Part shown: one piece after another, positions 7,284 through 15,436 of the stretch
Position numbering within the stretch: the first letter of the stretch is position 1
How the letters are laid out: each line of letters starts with the position of its first letter
NCBI RefSeq assembly: GCF_003432385.1
Contig: NZ_CP031841.1
Span: forward strand, 186,001 to 250,000
DNA from: Breoghania sp. L-A4
GTDB lineage: Bacteria; Pseudomonadota; Alphaproteobacteria; Rhizobiales; Stappiaceae
DNA: 64,000 bases
Reading direction: 5' to 3'
Program-made: the position numbers and the translations under genes
The notes under the pieces: model-generated
Told to the model about the DNA's origin: nothing
Seen by the model: only the letters and a program-made list of their open reading frames with translations
The model's database searches: none

Positions 7284-8519
7284 TCAAGGCTTGCGCGGAT
7301 GAAGAGTCATCGGCAGCCGGTCCCCCGGCCGCAGCGTCAGCCGGCAGACCGGCTCGACCACTTTCCCCGGGGCCAGGTCGAGCGCGAATTCCTGGGCAAG
7401 GACCGCAAGGCAGAGAATTGCCTCGTTCAGTCCGAACGCCAGCCCCGCGCAGATGCGCGGACCGATGCTGAAGGGCACATAGCCGTATTTCGACTGGTTC
7501 GCGCCGTCGCCGCCGGGCAGGAACCGCTCGGGCATGAAGTGATCGGGTTTGGACCACAGCGTCGGATTGCGATGCAGCAGCCACGGCACCACCAGCACGA
7601 GCGCGCCCTTGCGCACCTCCGTATTGCCAAACCTGTCCGCCGCCATCGCCTCGCGCCCCAAAATGGGCACCGGCGGATAGAGCCGCAGCGTCTCCTCGAT
7701 GATCGCCCGTGTGTAGGGAAACTGCGGCACGTCGTCGAGCCGCGGCACCCTGCCGCCCAGCACCGTATCGAGTTCCGTGTGCAGTCGGTTGGCCGCCCAT
7801 GGCGCCTGCGACAGCAGGAACCACGCCCACGCCATGGTGTTGGCGGTGGTCTCGTGCCCGGCCATGAAGATCACGGCCGCCTCGTTGCGGATGGCGTCCT
7901 TGCCAAGCGGCTTGCCGTCGTCGTCGCGCGCGTCCAGCAGACCGCCGATCACCGAGCTTTCGCCGTTGCTCTGGCGCGCCGCATAACCATCGATGATCTC
8001 GTCGAGCACCGCGTGAATGCGGCGCACCGAACGCTTCACCGCCCGGCCCCGCCAGCGCGGTAGCCATTCGGGCAATCCGAGCATGGATGGCAGGTCGATC
8101 TGGTCGACATGCCGCTGATAGTCGGAGAACGCCTCCACGATCTCCGCCGCGTAGGTTTGCCCGAGATCGCGGCCGAAGATCGTGCGGCAAATGATTTCCG
8201 CTGTCAGATGCGCCATTTCCGCAAGTGCATCGATCGCCGCCCCGTCGCCGCGCCCGCGCCACTCGGCACGCTTCTCGCACGCGGTCTCGATCATCACGGG
8301 CGCGAAGTCCCGCAGGCGGGACGTGTGGATGATCGGCGCGACGATCTTGCGCCGGCGCTGCCACACCTCCTGATCGGATACAAAGAGTCCATCGCCGAGC
8401 AGAGGCTGCAGCGCCATGCGCATCTGCGGCGTCTTGCGCTGGAAATTGGCGTGCTTCTTGACGAAGGCTTCCTGAACGAAGCGCGGATTGTTGCAGATGA
8501 CGACCTGACGGCGCAGCAC
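7284..8519 (-). CDS. Cytochrome P450, N terminus displaced by a frameshift
   Basis: The open frame gives 411 residues from a GTG and keeps every P450 hallmark: I-helix AGHETTANTM, K-helix ETLR, the PERF region and the heme loop FSIGPRICAG with Cys357 as thiolate ligand. It is a soluble bacterial-type monooxygenase needing separate redox partners, none of which is adjacent. A normal P450 would begin about 60 residues earlier. The matching N-terminal codons exist upstream (ATG at 8698) but are in another frame, because a run of C at 8637-8641 on this strand is one base short. Either the gene is damaged or the base is an assembly error. The PAS protein gene lies upstream and an acyltransferase downstream on the same strand. 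Confidence 0.85.
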   Translation of the reverse strand: MLRRQVVICNNPRFVQEAFVKKHANFQRKTPQMRMALQPLLGDGLFVSDQEVWQRRRKIVAPIIHTSRLRDFAPVMIETACEKRAEWRGRGDGAAIDALAEMAHLTAEIICRTIFGRDLGQTYAAEIVEAFSDYQRHVDQIDLPSMLGLPEWLPRWRGRAVKRSVRRIHAVLDEIIDGYAARQSNGESSVIGGLLDARDDDGKPLGKDAIRNEAAVIFMAGHETTANTMAWAWFLLSQAPWAANRLHTELDTVLGGRVPRLDDVPQFPYTRAIIEETLRLYPPVPILGREAMAADRFGNTEVRKGALVLVVPWLLHRNPTLWSKPDHFMPERFLPGGDGANQSKYGYVPFSIGPRICAGLAFGLNEAILCLAVLAQEFALDLAPGKVVEPVCRLTLRPGDRLPMTLHPRKP

Positions 8520-8698
8520 ATTGATGTAGTCGAGCGGACGAGAAAAGGATTTCGCGGTCCAGATGGACAGAAAGTTGCGCCGCGCCGCGCCGACCAGGGT
8601 GATCAGGGACCCGCGGCTCTCCGCCCGGTACGGGTAGGGGGCACGAACTCCTCAGGCAGCGGCGCGGACGCCTTCGCGACATCGGGCTTGATGTTCAT
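8520..8698 (-). other. Out-of-frame 5' coding segment of the P450
   Basis: From the ATG this reads MNIKPDVAKASAPLPEEFVP and then runs out of frame. Adding one base to the five-C run restores a path through YPYRAESRGSL and LDYINVLRRQVV into the heme domain. No ATG, GTG or TTG occurs in the restored frame before 8519, so the true start is very probably here. Confidence 0.65.
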
Positions 8699-8713
8699 TG
8701 TTCAACCAACAAT
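8697..8713. promoter_or_regulatory. Short inverted repeat at the P450 start, possible operator
   Basis: ATTGTT, five bases, AACAAT: a perfect dyad with 6-bp arms overlapping the putative original start codon of the P450 gene. Its size and position suit a repressor site, but arms this short can arise by chance. The remaining 250 bases up to the PAS gene show nothing recognisable. Confidence 0.25.
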
Positions 8714-8964
8714 CAATGTCCGCTTCATAACTCATGGCCTGCCGGCAGGCGCAATCCCGGCGACATTGCAGATCTGCCCATCCGGTCTGTTTACCCAACG
8801 ACGGTTGCATTTTCCAGCCGGCAAGACACATGTCGAGAAATCAGTTCCGTGTCAGCACCGGCAAGGGCGGTTTTGCGCCGCCGCAGCCGCTCAGCCGCGG
8901 GGACGGTCAATCACGGGATACATCCGCTGTCGATCTTGTCAGCAGCATGGCGCGCCGTCTGCCG

Positions 8965-10173
8965 TCAGAAATCGAGGTGCTGGACCACACGCTTGAGCAG
9001 GCCCTTGCGATGCGGCGCCGGCGTTCCGCCGCGCGCCGCTTTCTGATCTTTCGCGCTGATGTGGAACTCGATGATCAGCAGCCGGCGGTCATTGTCGCTA
9101 TAGGGCAGGGCGCGCAGGCGGTAGGTCTGGGTGTCACCGTGCACGCTGCTGATCTGACAGACGTGGCCATTCTCGATGCCGAGCGAGGACACGGAATTCA
9201 TCATCGTGCGCATATCCGACGGGCTGAGGATTCGCCTCGTTATGTCCTCCTCCATCAGGTGCTCCTTGCGCAGCCCGAAGAAGCGCCGGGCCATCGCATT
9301 GGTCGCGACAATCCGGTGATCATTCATCTGAATCGCGACCATGGGGGTTGGCAGGTGATCGAACAGAGCGCCCATGTCCACGTCACCGGAGGTATCGAGA
9401 TCCGCCTTGAACAGCAATCCGCCGGGACGGCCGATGGCGCCAAAGCGGAATACCCGGTACTGGAGCATCAGTTCCGTGCCGTCTGGCAGGATAAAGCGCT
9501 TTTGCGCTTTCACATCCTGGTTGCCCATCTCGAGCAGCGGCACCAGCGTGCTGACCAGGCCTTTTCCCAGCCGGCCGGGGACATTGCGAATATTGCGGCC
9601 CACCAGCCCGTGATCCGCGGGCAGCCGGAAGGTTTTGCAAAATGCGGAATTGACCGATCGGATGCCGCCGTGGCTGTCGATCAGGATGATCGCGCTGCGC
9701 GAGGCGGTGGTCATTTTTCCCAGCAGGCCCATGAACTCGCGCAGCGAAAGTTCCGTGCCCACGTCGGAAGCGCAATTGCGGTAGATTCCCTTGACATGGG
9801 GCCGCCCGTCCGGGCCCTCAACGCGGCTTGCGACGCTCTCGATGAAGGTCTGGTCGCCCGTCCGGGTGAAGACGGCGAAACGGCTCGGACCCGAATGTCC
9901 CTCGAGCAGCGCCGTTTCGAAATGCGCCAGCAGATCAGGCCGGTGGTCGGGAGTGTAGCGCTCAAGCACGGCCGCCAGCGGCTCCGTCATTGTCGGATGG
10001 TGGCGATCGGCGCCGCTGCCGAAGCTCTGCTTCCACGTCAGTGTGTTGGCATTGGGATCATAGTGCCACTGCGCGATGCGCAAGGTTGCCAAAAGGCTGT
10101 CGAGACCCGGTATCTCGGCATCGAGACCGGGATCGTCTGAGGCGGCTTGCTGTTGGCCTGGCAAAGGCATCAA
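8965..10173 (-). CDS. PAS-domain protein without an output domain
   Basis: 402 residues, soluble. PAS-like segments can be seen at about 155-260 (SAIILIDSHGGIRSVNSAFC, then GRNIRNVPGRLG) and 275-385 (FDHLPTPMVAIQMNDHRIV, then NAMARRFFGL); the first 150 residues resemble a further PAS/PAC unit (FTRTGDQTFIESVASRVEG). No histidine kinase, GGDEF, EAL or HTH domain is present, so it would act by interaction or as a ligand-binding adaptor. It lies between the P450 and the Flp pilus genes with no close coupling to either. The 258 bases upstream are AT-richer and may hold its promoter, but no clear element is visible. Confidence 0.7.
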   Translation of the reverse strand: MMPLPGQQQAASDDPGLDAEIPGLDSLLATLRIAQWHYDPNANTLTWKQSFGSGADRHHPTMTEPLAAVLERYTPDHRPDLLAHFETALLEGHSGPSRFAVFTRTGDQTFIESVASRVEGPDGRPHVKGIYRNCASDVGTELSLREFMGLLGKMTTASRSAIILIDSHGGIRSVNSAFCKTFRLPADHGLVGRNIRNVPGRLGKGLVSTLVPLLEMGNQDVKAQKRFILPDGTELMLQYRVFRFGAIGRPGGLLFKADLDTSGDVDMGALFDHLPTPMVAIQMNDHRIVATNAMARRFFGLRKEHLMEEDITRRILSPSDMRTMMNSVSSLGIENGHVCQISSVHGDTQTYRLRALPYSDNDRRLLIIEFHISAKDQKAARGGTPAPHRKGLLKRVVQHLDF

Positions 10174-10431
10174 GAAATGATCCGCTCTGAATGGAAGTCG
10201 AAAAGAAAGGATCGCGCAAAATTGTTTAAAAAGAATTGTTCAACTGGTCGTGGTCAATGCGAATGGCCTTTCGAAGGTTTGCATTCATGTAATATACGTA
10301 TAAATAACAGTATTTGCACGTACGTCTCCGAGTAGGCCGGCACGCTGCGTGGGCCGCGACAGGGCGGTGTTCCTGTCCGGCGGTGAGATCGCCACCCGCC
10401 CGCAATGACAGTGCGGCGTACTCCGGCGTAT

Positions 10432-10935
10432 TCAGCCGAGAAGGACCGACCACAGGCTGTCGGGATAGACCAGCATCGCCGAGGCGGCGAGCGCGATGCC
10501 GTAGGGCGCGCCTTCCTTACGGTCATGCAGGCGCATGATCCAGTCCTGACGCATCGCAATGATGGGAATGGGAATCGAGCGGAAGGCCAGCAGGGCAATG
10601 CACAGGGCGGCGCCGATCATGGTGGTGTAGACGGCAAAGGCGAACAGCGGCCCCCAGCCGAGCCACAGGGCGATCACGGCTGCAAGCTTGGCATCGCCGC
10701 CGCCGATGATGCCGAAGGCGAACAGCGAGAAGGTGACCGTTAGAACCAAAGCGGCGGCTGCCAGATGCATGCCCGCCAGAGGGAGGTTCATGCCCGGCAG
10801 CCAGGGCGCGAGCACCGCGAACCCGATGATCAGGGCGATGGAGAACCGGTTGGAGATCGTCATTGTCATGAGGTCCGAGACGGCGGCCAGCGTGACGATG
10901 ACGGGAAAGACGGCGAAGGCGGCGGTTTGCAGCAT
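10432..10935 (-). CDS. cpaA: Prepilin peptidase (A24 family, CpaA/TadV-like)
   Basis: 167 residues with several membrane helices. The two aspartates of type IV prepilin peptidases are visible: Asp21 in SDLMTMTISNR and Asp81 in GGGDAKL. It cleaves the leader of Flp pilin and TadE-like pseudopilins at the inner membrane. I start it at the ATG with AGGG eight bases upstream; a GTG ten codons earlier is possible but has no ribosome site. The Flp pilin gene lies upstream on the same strand, separated by two hairpins. Confidence 0.87.
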   Translation of the reverse strand: MLQTAAFAVFPVIVTLAAVSDLMTMTISNRFSIALIIGFAVLAPWLPGMNLPLAGMHLAAAALVLTVTFSLFAFGIIGGGDAKLAAVIALWLGWGPLFAFAVYTTMIGAALCIALLAFRSIPIPIIAMRQDWIMRLHDRKEGAPYGIALAASAMLVYPDSLWSVLLG

Positions 10936-11039
10936 CGGAACAACCCTGATGGACGACGGCGGCACGCTAGCATCGCGACGCTGAACATCCGGTTAAGCCA
11001 TTCTCACCGGTGACGTCCGGCCGATCCCTTGCGGCGGGC

Positions 11040-11068
11040 AAAAAAAATCCCCGCCGGAGCGGGGATTT
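11040..11068 (-). terminator. Rho-independent terminator of flp
   Basis: Read on the minus strand, a perfect AAATCCCCGC/GCGGGGATTT stem with a four-base loop is followed by eight T. It lies about 110 bases beyond the flp stop codon and should separate abundant pilin mRNA from the peptidase gene. Confidence 0.8.
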
Positions 11069-11069
11069 G

Positions 11070-11102
11070 GGGAAAACCGGGTGACGTTCGCCACCCGGTT
11101 TT
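11070..11102. terminator. Second hairpin behind flp
   Basis: AAAACCGGGTG, eight bases, CACCCGGTTTT: an 11-bp perfect stem with T-rich flanks, immediately before the main terminator in the direction of flp transcription. It may be a tandem terminator or protect the pilin mRNA 3' end. Confidence 0.5.
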
Positions 11103-11175
11103 CGGATCGAACCAAACAATCCGTCCGGTGCTCTACGCGCAAGCGCGATATGGTACCGAACCTTGTTCGACTGAA

Positions 11176-11355
11176 CTACTTGGCGTTGGCCGCCGTCAGG
11201 TCGGTCGAGACCCTTGTGAACGTCGCTGTCAGATCGGTGCCCAGGGTCGTGAGGGCGCCGATCACGGCGACGGCGACCAGGGCGGCGATCAGGCCATACT
11301 CGATAGCGGTTGCGCCGGACTCGTCATTCAGAAAACGGGCGAAAATGGTCTTCAT
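11176..11355 (-). CDS. flp: Flp family type IVb pilin
   Basis: A 59-residue protein starting MKTIFARFLNDESGATAIEY. The prepilin site is Gly14-Ala15 with Glu at +5 and Tyr at +6, as in Flp pilins, followed by one hydrophobic helix GLIAALVAVAVIGALTTLG and a short polar tail ending TAANAK. AGGAG lies seven bases before the ATG. After cleavage by the CpaA-like peptidase the subunits would assemble into adhesive Flp pili through a Tad machine that is not in this window. Confidence 0.93.
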   Translation of the reverse strand: MKTIFARFLNDESGATAIEYGLIAALVAVAVIGALTTLGTDLTATFTRVSTDLTAANAK

Positions 11356-11511
11356 GATTTTGCTCCTAGTTCCACGTGTTTTGACAGCACCTGTTCGGCG
11401 GATGTTTTTGGCTCGGCCGCTCGAAACTGACGCCAGAATACGAAGGGGTTATTGCCACCGAGTTAACAGCTGCTCGCAATTTGCGATTCCAAGTTGACTT
11501 TTCCAGCATGG

Positions 11512-11526
11512 TTAAAGAGAAATTAC
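11512..11526. promoter_or_regulatory. Near-match to a CtrA box upstream of flp
   Basis: TTAA, seven bases, TTAC: one mismatch from the TTAA-N7-TTAA site bound by CtrA, which controls pilin genes in Caulobacter. It sits in an unusually AT-rich 535-bp gap between flp and the divergent pilus gene, which should hold both promoters. One near-match to a short motif is weak evidence. Confidence 0.25.
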
Positions 11527-11891
11527 TTTCAATGGGCAACTTTTATTTACCATGTAACGCGTTGCAAAACTGGAAGTCGACCTGTTCGAATAAAATATGC
11601 TGCACATTTGTTTATAACTGGTTCAACGAGAAGCGGCATTGCTTGCGCGCTGCCTGATGTGGCGCGGGTTACGCCCGCCGTATGGGGCGCGACACTCGCG
11701 ACGGATGCCGTTTTCAGCTGGCACCGCGCCACCGGCATCGCACCGCAATTGGCGATGGCCGCTTCGCACGCGCCATGGAAGACGTCTGCCCTCATGCCTG
11801 TGAGGCCGGCGGTGCGGCGGATGTTAGGCATTCATTCACCTAAAGCCGCGACACTCCGCCCATGCACTCATCAATGACGATGGAGGGAACC

Positions 11892-12368
11892 ATGGGTTCT
11901 CCGCGCTTCAGGATCGCACTCTCGGCAGGCCTCGCGGCGGTGTCGCTCTGCCTTGCCGCTCCGGCGTCGGCCGAAGGGACGGTGTCCGTCATCGTCGACC
12001 GGGCGAAGGTCTTTCATATAGAGGGCGAGGCAGGGACGATCATCATCGGCAACCCGTCGATCGCCGATGTGGTGATCAACGACCCGACGACGCTGATCAT
12101 CACGGGGAAATCCTACGGCACCACCAATCTGGTCATTCTGGATACGGAAGGCCAGCCGATCGTCGACGAGGTGATCGTGGTGCAGGCGCCGGAAGGCGGC
12201 ATCGTGACCGTTCAGCGCAGCGGCAGCCGCTTCAGCTACAATTGTGCGCCGACCTGTCAGCCCACCTTGAACATGGGCGATCACGACGACTTCTTCAAAA
12301 CCACCGGCGAGCAGGCGACCCAGCACTCGGCCATTGCGACGACCTCAGCGGACAGCGGCCAGGAATAG
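11892..12368 (+). CDS. Secreted pilus-assembly protein with a CpaC/RcpA-type N-terminal domain
   Basis: About 158 residues. A signal peptide (SAGLAAVSLCLAAPASA, cleavage after ASA) is followed by the N-terminal domain found in Tad secretins: VIVDRAKVFHIEGEAGTIII, then NPSIADVVINDPTTLIITGK and GTTNLVILD. The secretin domain is absent, so this is a stand-alone periplasmic protein. I chose the ATG with GGAGGG four bases upstream; two ATGs lie a few codons earlier. It is divergent from flp and precedes the TadE-like genes. The 286 bases between it and the next gene show nothing recognisable. Confidence 0.8.
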   Translation: MGSPRFRIALSAGLAAVSLCLAAPASAEGTVSVIVDRAKVFHIEGEAGTIIIGNPSIADVVINDPTTLIITGKSYGTTNLVILDTEGQPIVDEVIVVQAPEGGIVTVQRSGSRFSYNCAPTCQPTLNMGDHDDFFKTTGEQATQHSAIATTSADSGQE

Positions 12369-12654
12369 CCGCCGGAACGCCGGACGCGGACCGGGTCTCG
12401 AAATGGCACAGGCGTCTCGGTTTATGACGCGGGCAGCGGGACGTCTGCCCGACAAGGCAGTTTGCAATTTCGGAATCCGGCACACCGCGGCAAGGGTTCA
12501 GCAAGGTTTTGCTGATACTCCTTGATACGTAGATGTCCGGCCACGAGCCGTAACGGCAGGCATGGTGCGGCGAATGGCGGTCCCCTGTGCCTTTCGGCAT
12601 GCGCGGACCATTTTGTCAGAACGACCCCACGGATGAACGTCAGAGGCGTACCCG

Positions 12655-13248
12655 ATGTCCCAACGCCATAGCGTCAGCGCTTCTCTTCCCAAAGAACCGG
12701 CGCGCAGGCCGTCGTTTGTTGGCCGGTTACGCCGGTTCAGGCGCAACGAGAGCGGATCGACGGCGATCGAATTCGCCCTCGTGGCGATGCCGTTTCTCGT
12801 CCTTCTGGCATTCCTCATCGAGATCGGTCTGGTTTTCTTCGCGGGCGAGGTCCTGGACAACGCGGTTGCCGAAAGCGCGCGGCTGATCCGCACGGGCCAG
12901 GCTCAGAAGGCCTCGCTCGACGCGGACGGTTTCAAGCAGGAAGTGATGGGGCACCTGCCCGGCTTTTTCTCCGCCGACCGGCTGAGCATCGACGTGAAGA
13001 CCTACACGTCCTTCAGCACCTGGGCGGAGACGCCGCTCATCGACGAGGATGACAAGCTGATCGAGGATTTCTCATATCAGACCGGGTCCGCGTCTCAGAT
13101 CGTCGTCATGCGGGCCTTCTACCGCTGGCCGATGGCCGGTTCCTATTTCGGAGTCGACTTCAGCGATCTCGCCGACGGTACGCGATTGATCGCCTCCATC
13201 GCCGCTTTCCGCAACGAACCCTTCCCAACAGCGTCGGGCGGATCATGA
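12655..13248 (+). CDS. TadE-like pseudopilin
   Basis: 197 residues. After a basic N-terminal stretch of about 32 residues comes the TadE signature GSTAIEFALVAMPFLVLLAF, a prepilin-like leader and transmembrane segment, then a periplasmic domain ending AFRNEPFPTASGGS. TadE/TadF-type proteins are processed by the prepilin peptidase and are needed for Flp pilus assembly. The stop overlaps the next start by four bases, so the two pseudopilins are translationally coupled. Confidence 0.82.
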   Translation: MSQRHSVSASLPKEPARRPSFVGRLRRFRRNESGSTAIEFALVAMPFLVLLAFLIEIGLVFFAGEVLDNAVAESARLIRTGQAQKASLDADGFKQEVMGHLPGFFSADRLSIDVKTYTSFSTWAETPLIDEDDKLIEDFSYQTGSASQIVVMRAFYRWPMAGSYFGVDFSDLADGTRLIASIAAFRNEPFPTASGGS

Positions 13249-13829
13249 TCCAGGCCAGCCACCAGCGCATCGCGCGTGCGTGCCAGACCATCGCGGGCAG
13301 GATTTCCGGCCTGTACCGATGCCAGCGCGGTATCGCGGCGGTGGAATTCGCCCTGATCCTGCCCATTCTCCTCGTGCTGCTGATGGGCACGGTCGAATTG
13401 ACGCGGGCCCTGACCTATGACCGCAAGGTGACGCAGGTGGCCAGCACGGTTGCGGATCTCGTTGCTCAGGCCACCACGGTCTCGACCAGCGACCTGGCGG
13501 ACATCTTCAAGGTCAGCAAGATTATCCTTCAACCCTATCCGGCCGACACTCTGGGGATCGTGGTCTCCTCCGTCGAGTTCGATTCGGACGGAAACGCGAC
13601 CGTCGACTGGAGCCGCGCCTATCAGACCGCTTCGGCGTGGACGGAGAACGCCGCGCCGCCGATCGATATTCCGGCAGCGGTCAAGATCGCCAATACGACG
13701 ATAATCATCGCCGTCTCCAGCTTCAACTACACGCCGATGTTCACCTCCGTCATCGCGGACAATATTGCGCTTGGTGAGACCTTTCTGCTGCGGCCGCGGC
13801 TGGTGCAGAAGATTCCAGACCCCACATAG
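13245..13829 (+). CDS. TadE/TadG-like pilus protein
   Basis: 194 residues with the leader and membrane motif GIAAVEFALILPILLVLLMG near residue 29, followed by a soluble domain. It resembles its upstream neighbour in the TadE-like region but the C-terminal parts differ, so it is a TadF- or short TadG-type partner. The 190 bases after its stop show nothing recognisable. Confidence 0.78.
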   Translation: MIQASHQRIARACQTIAGRISGLYRCQRGIAAVEFALILPILLVLLMGTVELTRALTYDRKVTQVASTVADLVAQATTVSTSDLADIFKVSKIILQPYPADTLGIVVSSVEFDSDGNATVDWSRAYQTASAWTENAAPPIDIPAAVKIANTTIIIAVSSFNYTPMFTSVIADNIALGETFLLRPRLVQKIPDPT

Positions 13830-14021
13830 TGCATCAACCTCGCGAAGAGCTCGATCAGGCGCTCCATCGCGACGCTGCGCGGCGTGACCTGCCGGCGACG
13901 CTGCGGCCAATAGACGTCCGGCGGGGCTTGCCATGGCACCCGTGAGGCATGTCAAAGTCTCCCCGCCACTAATCCGCTAATACGGGTCGGCAAGTGGCGG
14001 CGGCGATCAGGCGGGGCGATC

Positions 14022-15436
14022 ATGGTGACAAACAAGACCTATGAGCAGATCGAGGTCGGCGACAGCGCGTCCATCACGCGGACTTGCACCGCCAACGACC
14101 TGTTCATCTTCGCCAATGCGTCAGGCAACCTGAACCCCCTGCATATCCCGGACATCGACCACACGGGCGATGGCAAGACGGACCGCGCCATCGCGCCGTC
14201 GATGTGGGTGGGGACGCTGATTTCAGCCGTCCTTGGCAACATTCTGCCAGGACCCGGCACGATCTACCGCGGCCAGACATTCCGTTTCCTCGAGCGCGCG
14301 CTCGAAGGCGACACGCTGACGGTGACCGTGCGCGTCACGGCAAAGGAGCCGGACGGCATCGTCCTGCTGGCCACCCAGGTGACGCGGGACGATGGCGCGC
14401 TGATCGCGGATGGCGAGGCCCGGGTTTCCGCCCCGAGCGCACGGTGCGGCTCGAGCCGCATGAGATTCCTCATATCCTCGTGGAACGCCACCAGAACTTC
14501 GACCGCCTTGTCGCGCTCGCGCAACGGCTGCCGCCGCTGCCGACGGCGGTGATTGCCCCCGACGACGCCCATTCGCTCGGCGGCGCCTTGCTGGCCGCCG
14601 AGGCGGGTCTGATCACACCGATCCTGATCGGCAACCGCAAGGCGATCGAAGAGACGGCGGAATCGCTCGGCAAGACGCTTGCCGGTATCGAGATCATCGA
14701 CATCGCCAGCGCGCCCGATGCGGTGGCCCGGGGCATCGCGCTGGTGCGGGAGGGCCGCGCCCGCGCCCTCATGAAGGGGCATCTGCACAGCGACACCCTG
14801 TTGCATCAGCTCCTCGACAGGCAGCAGGGATTGCGGACCGAACGGCGGCTCAGCCATGTCTTCGTCATGGACGTGCCGGGACGGCCCGCGCCGATGATCA
14901 TTTCCGACGCCGCCATCAATATCTCTCCGGATCTCAAGGCCAAGGTCGACATCACCCAGAATGCCATCGATGTGGCGCGTTCCATCGGCATCACAACGCC
15001 GAAGGTCGGCGTGCTGTCCGCGGTGGAAACCGTGACGCCGGCGATCCCCTCAACCCTGGATGCCGCTGTGCTCTCCAAGATGGCCGAGCGCGGGCAGATA
15101 CGCGGCGGGGTCGTCGACGGCCCCCTGGCGATGGACAACGCCATCGATGCCAATGCCGCGCGCACCAAGGGCATCACGTCTCTTGTGGCGGGTCATGCGG
15201 ACGTGCTGATCGTTCCCAACATGGAAGCGGGCAACATGCTCGCCAAGGAGCTGACCTTCCTGTCGCATGCCCAGGCGGCGGGCCTGGTGGTTGGCGCGAA
15301 GGTGCCTGTCATCCTGACCAGCCGCGCGGACGACGATCGCTCGCGCCTCGCCTCCTGCGCGCTGGCGATGCTGCACGCCCATTGGACCAGAACCGGAGAG
15401 GTCGTGACCGCGCCCTCGGAGGACGATGCGTCATGA
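14022..15436 (+). CDS. MaoC hydratase-phosphate acetyl/butyryltransferase fusion, interrupted by a frameshift
   Basis: The first 137 codons encode a MaoC/(R)-enoyl-CoA hydratase domain (FANASGNLNPLHIPD; APSMWVGTLISAVLGNILPG). The rest, in the frame one base earlier, encodes a phosphate acetyl/butyryltransferase domain (HSLGGALLAAEAGLITPILI; MKGHLHSDTLLHQLL; SDAAINISPDLKAK; GPLAMDNAID). Such bifunctional proteins of about 470 residues are common in proteobacteria. The frames join at a four-C run at 14431-14434, where one added C gives continuous APERTVRLEP. As read, the hydratase part would end at 14552 with a meaningless tail. The product would convert acyl-CoA to acyl-phosphate, which the overlapping acetate kinase could use to make ATP. 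Confidence 0.82.
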
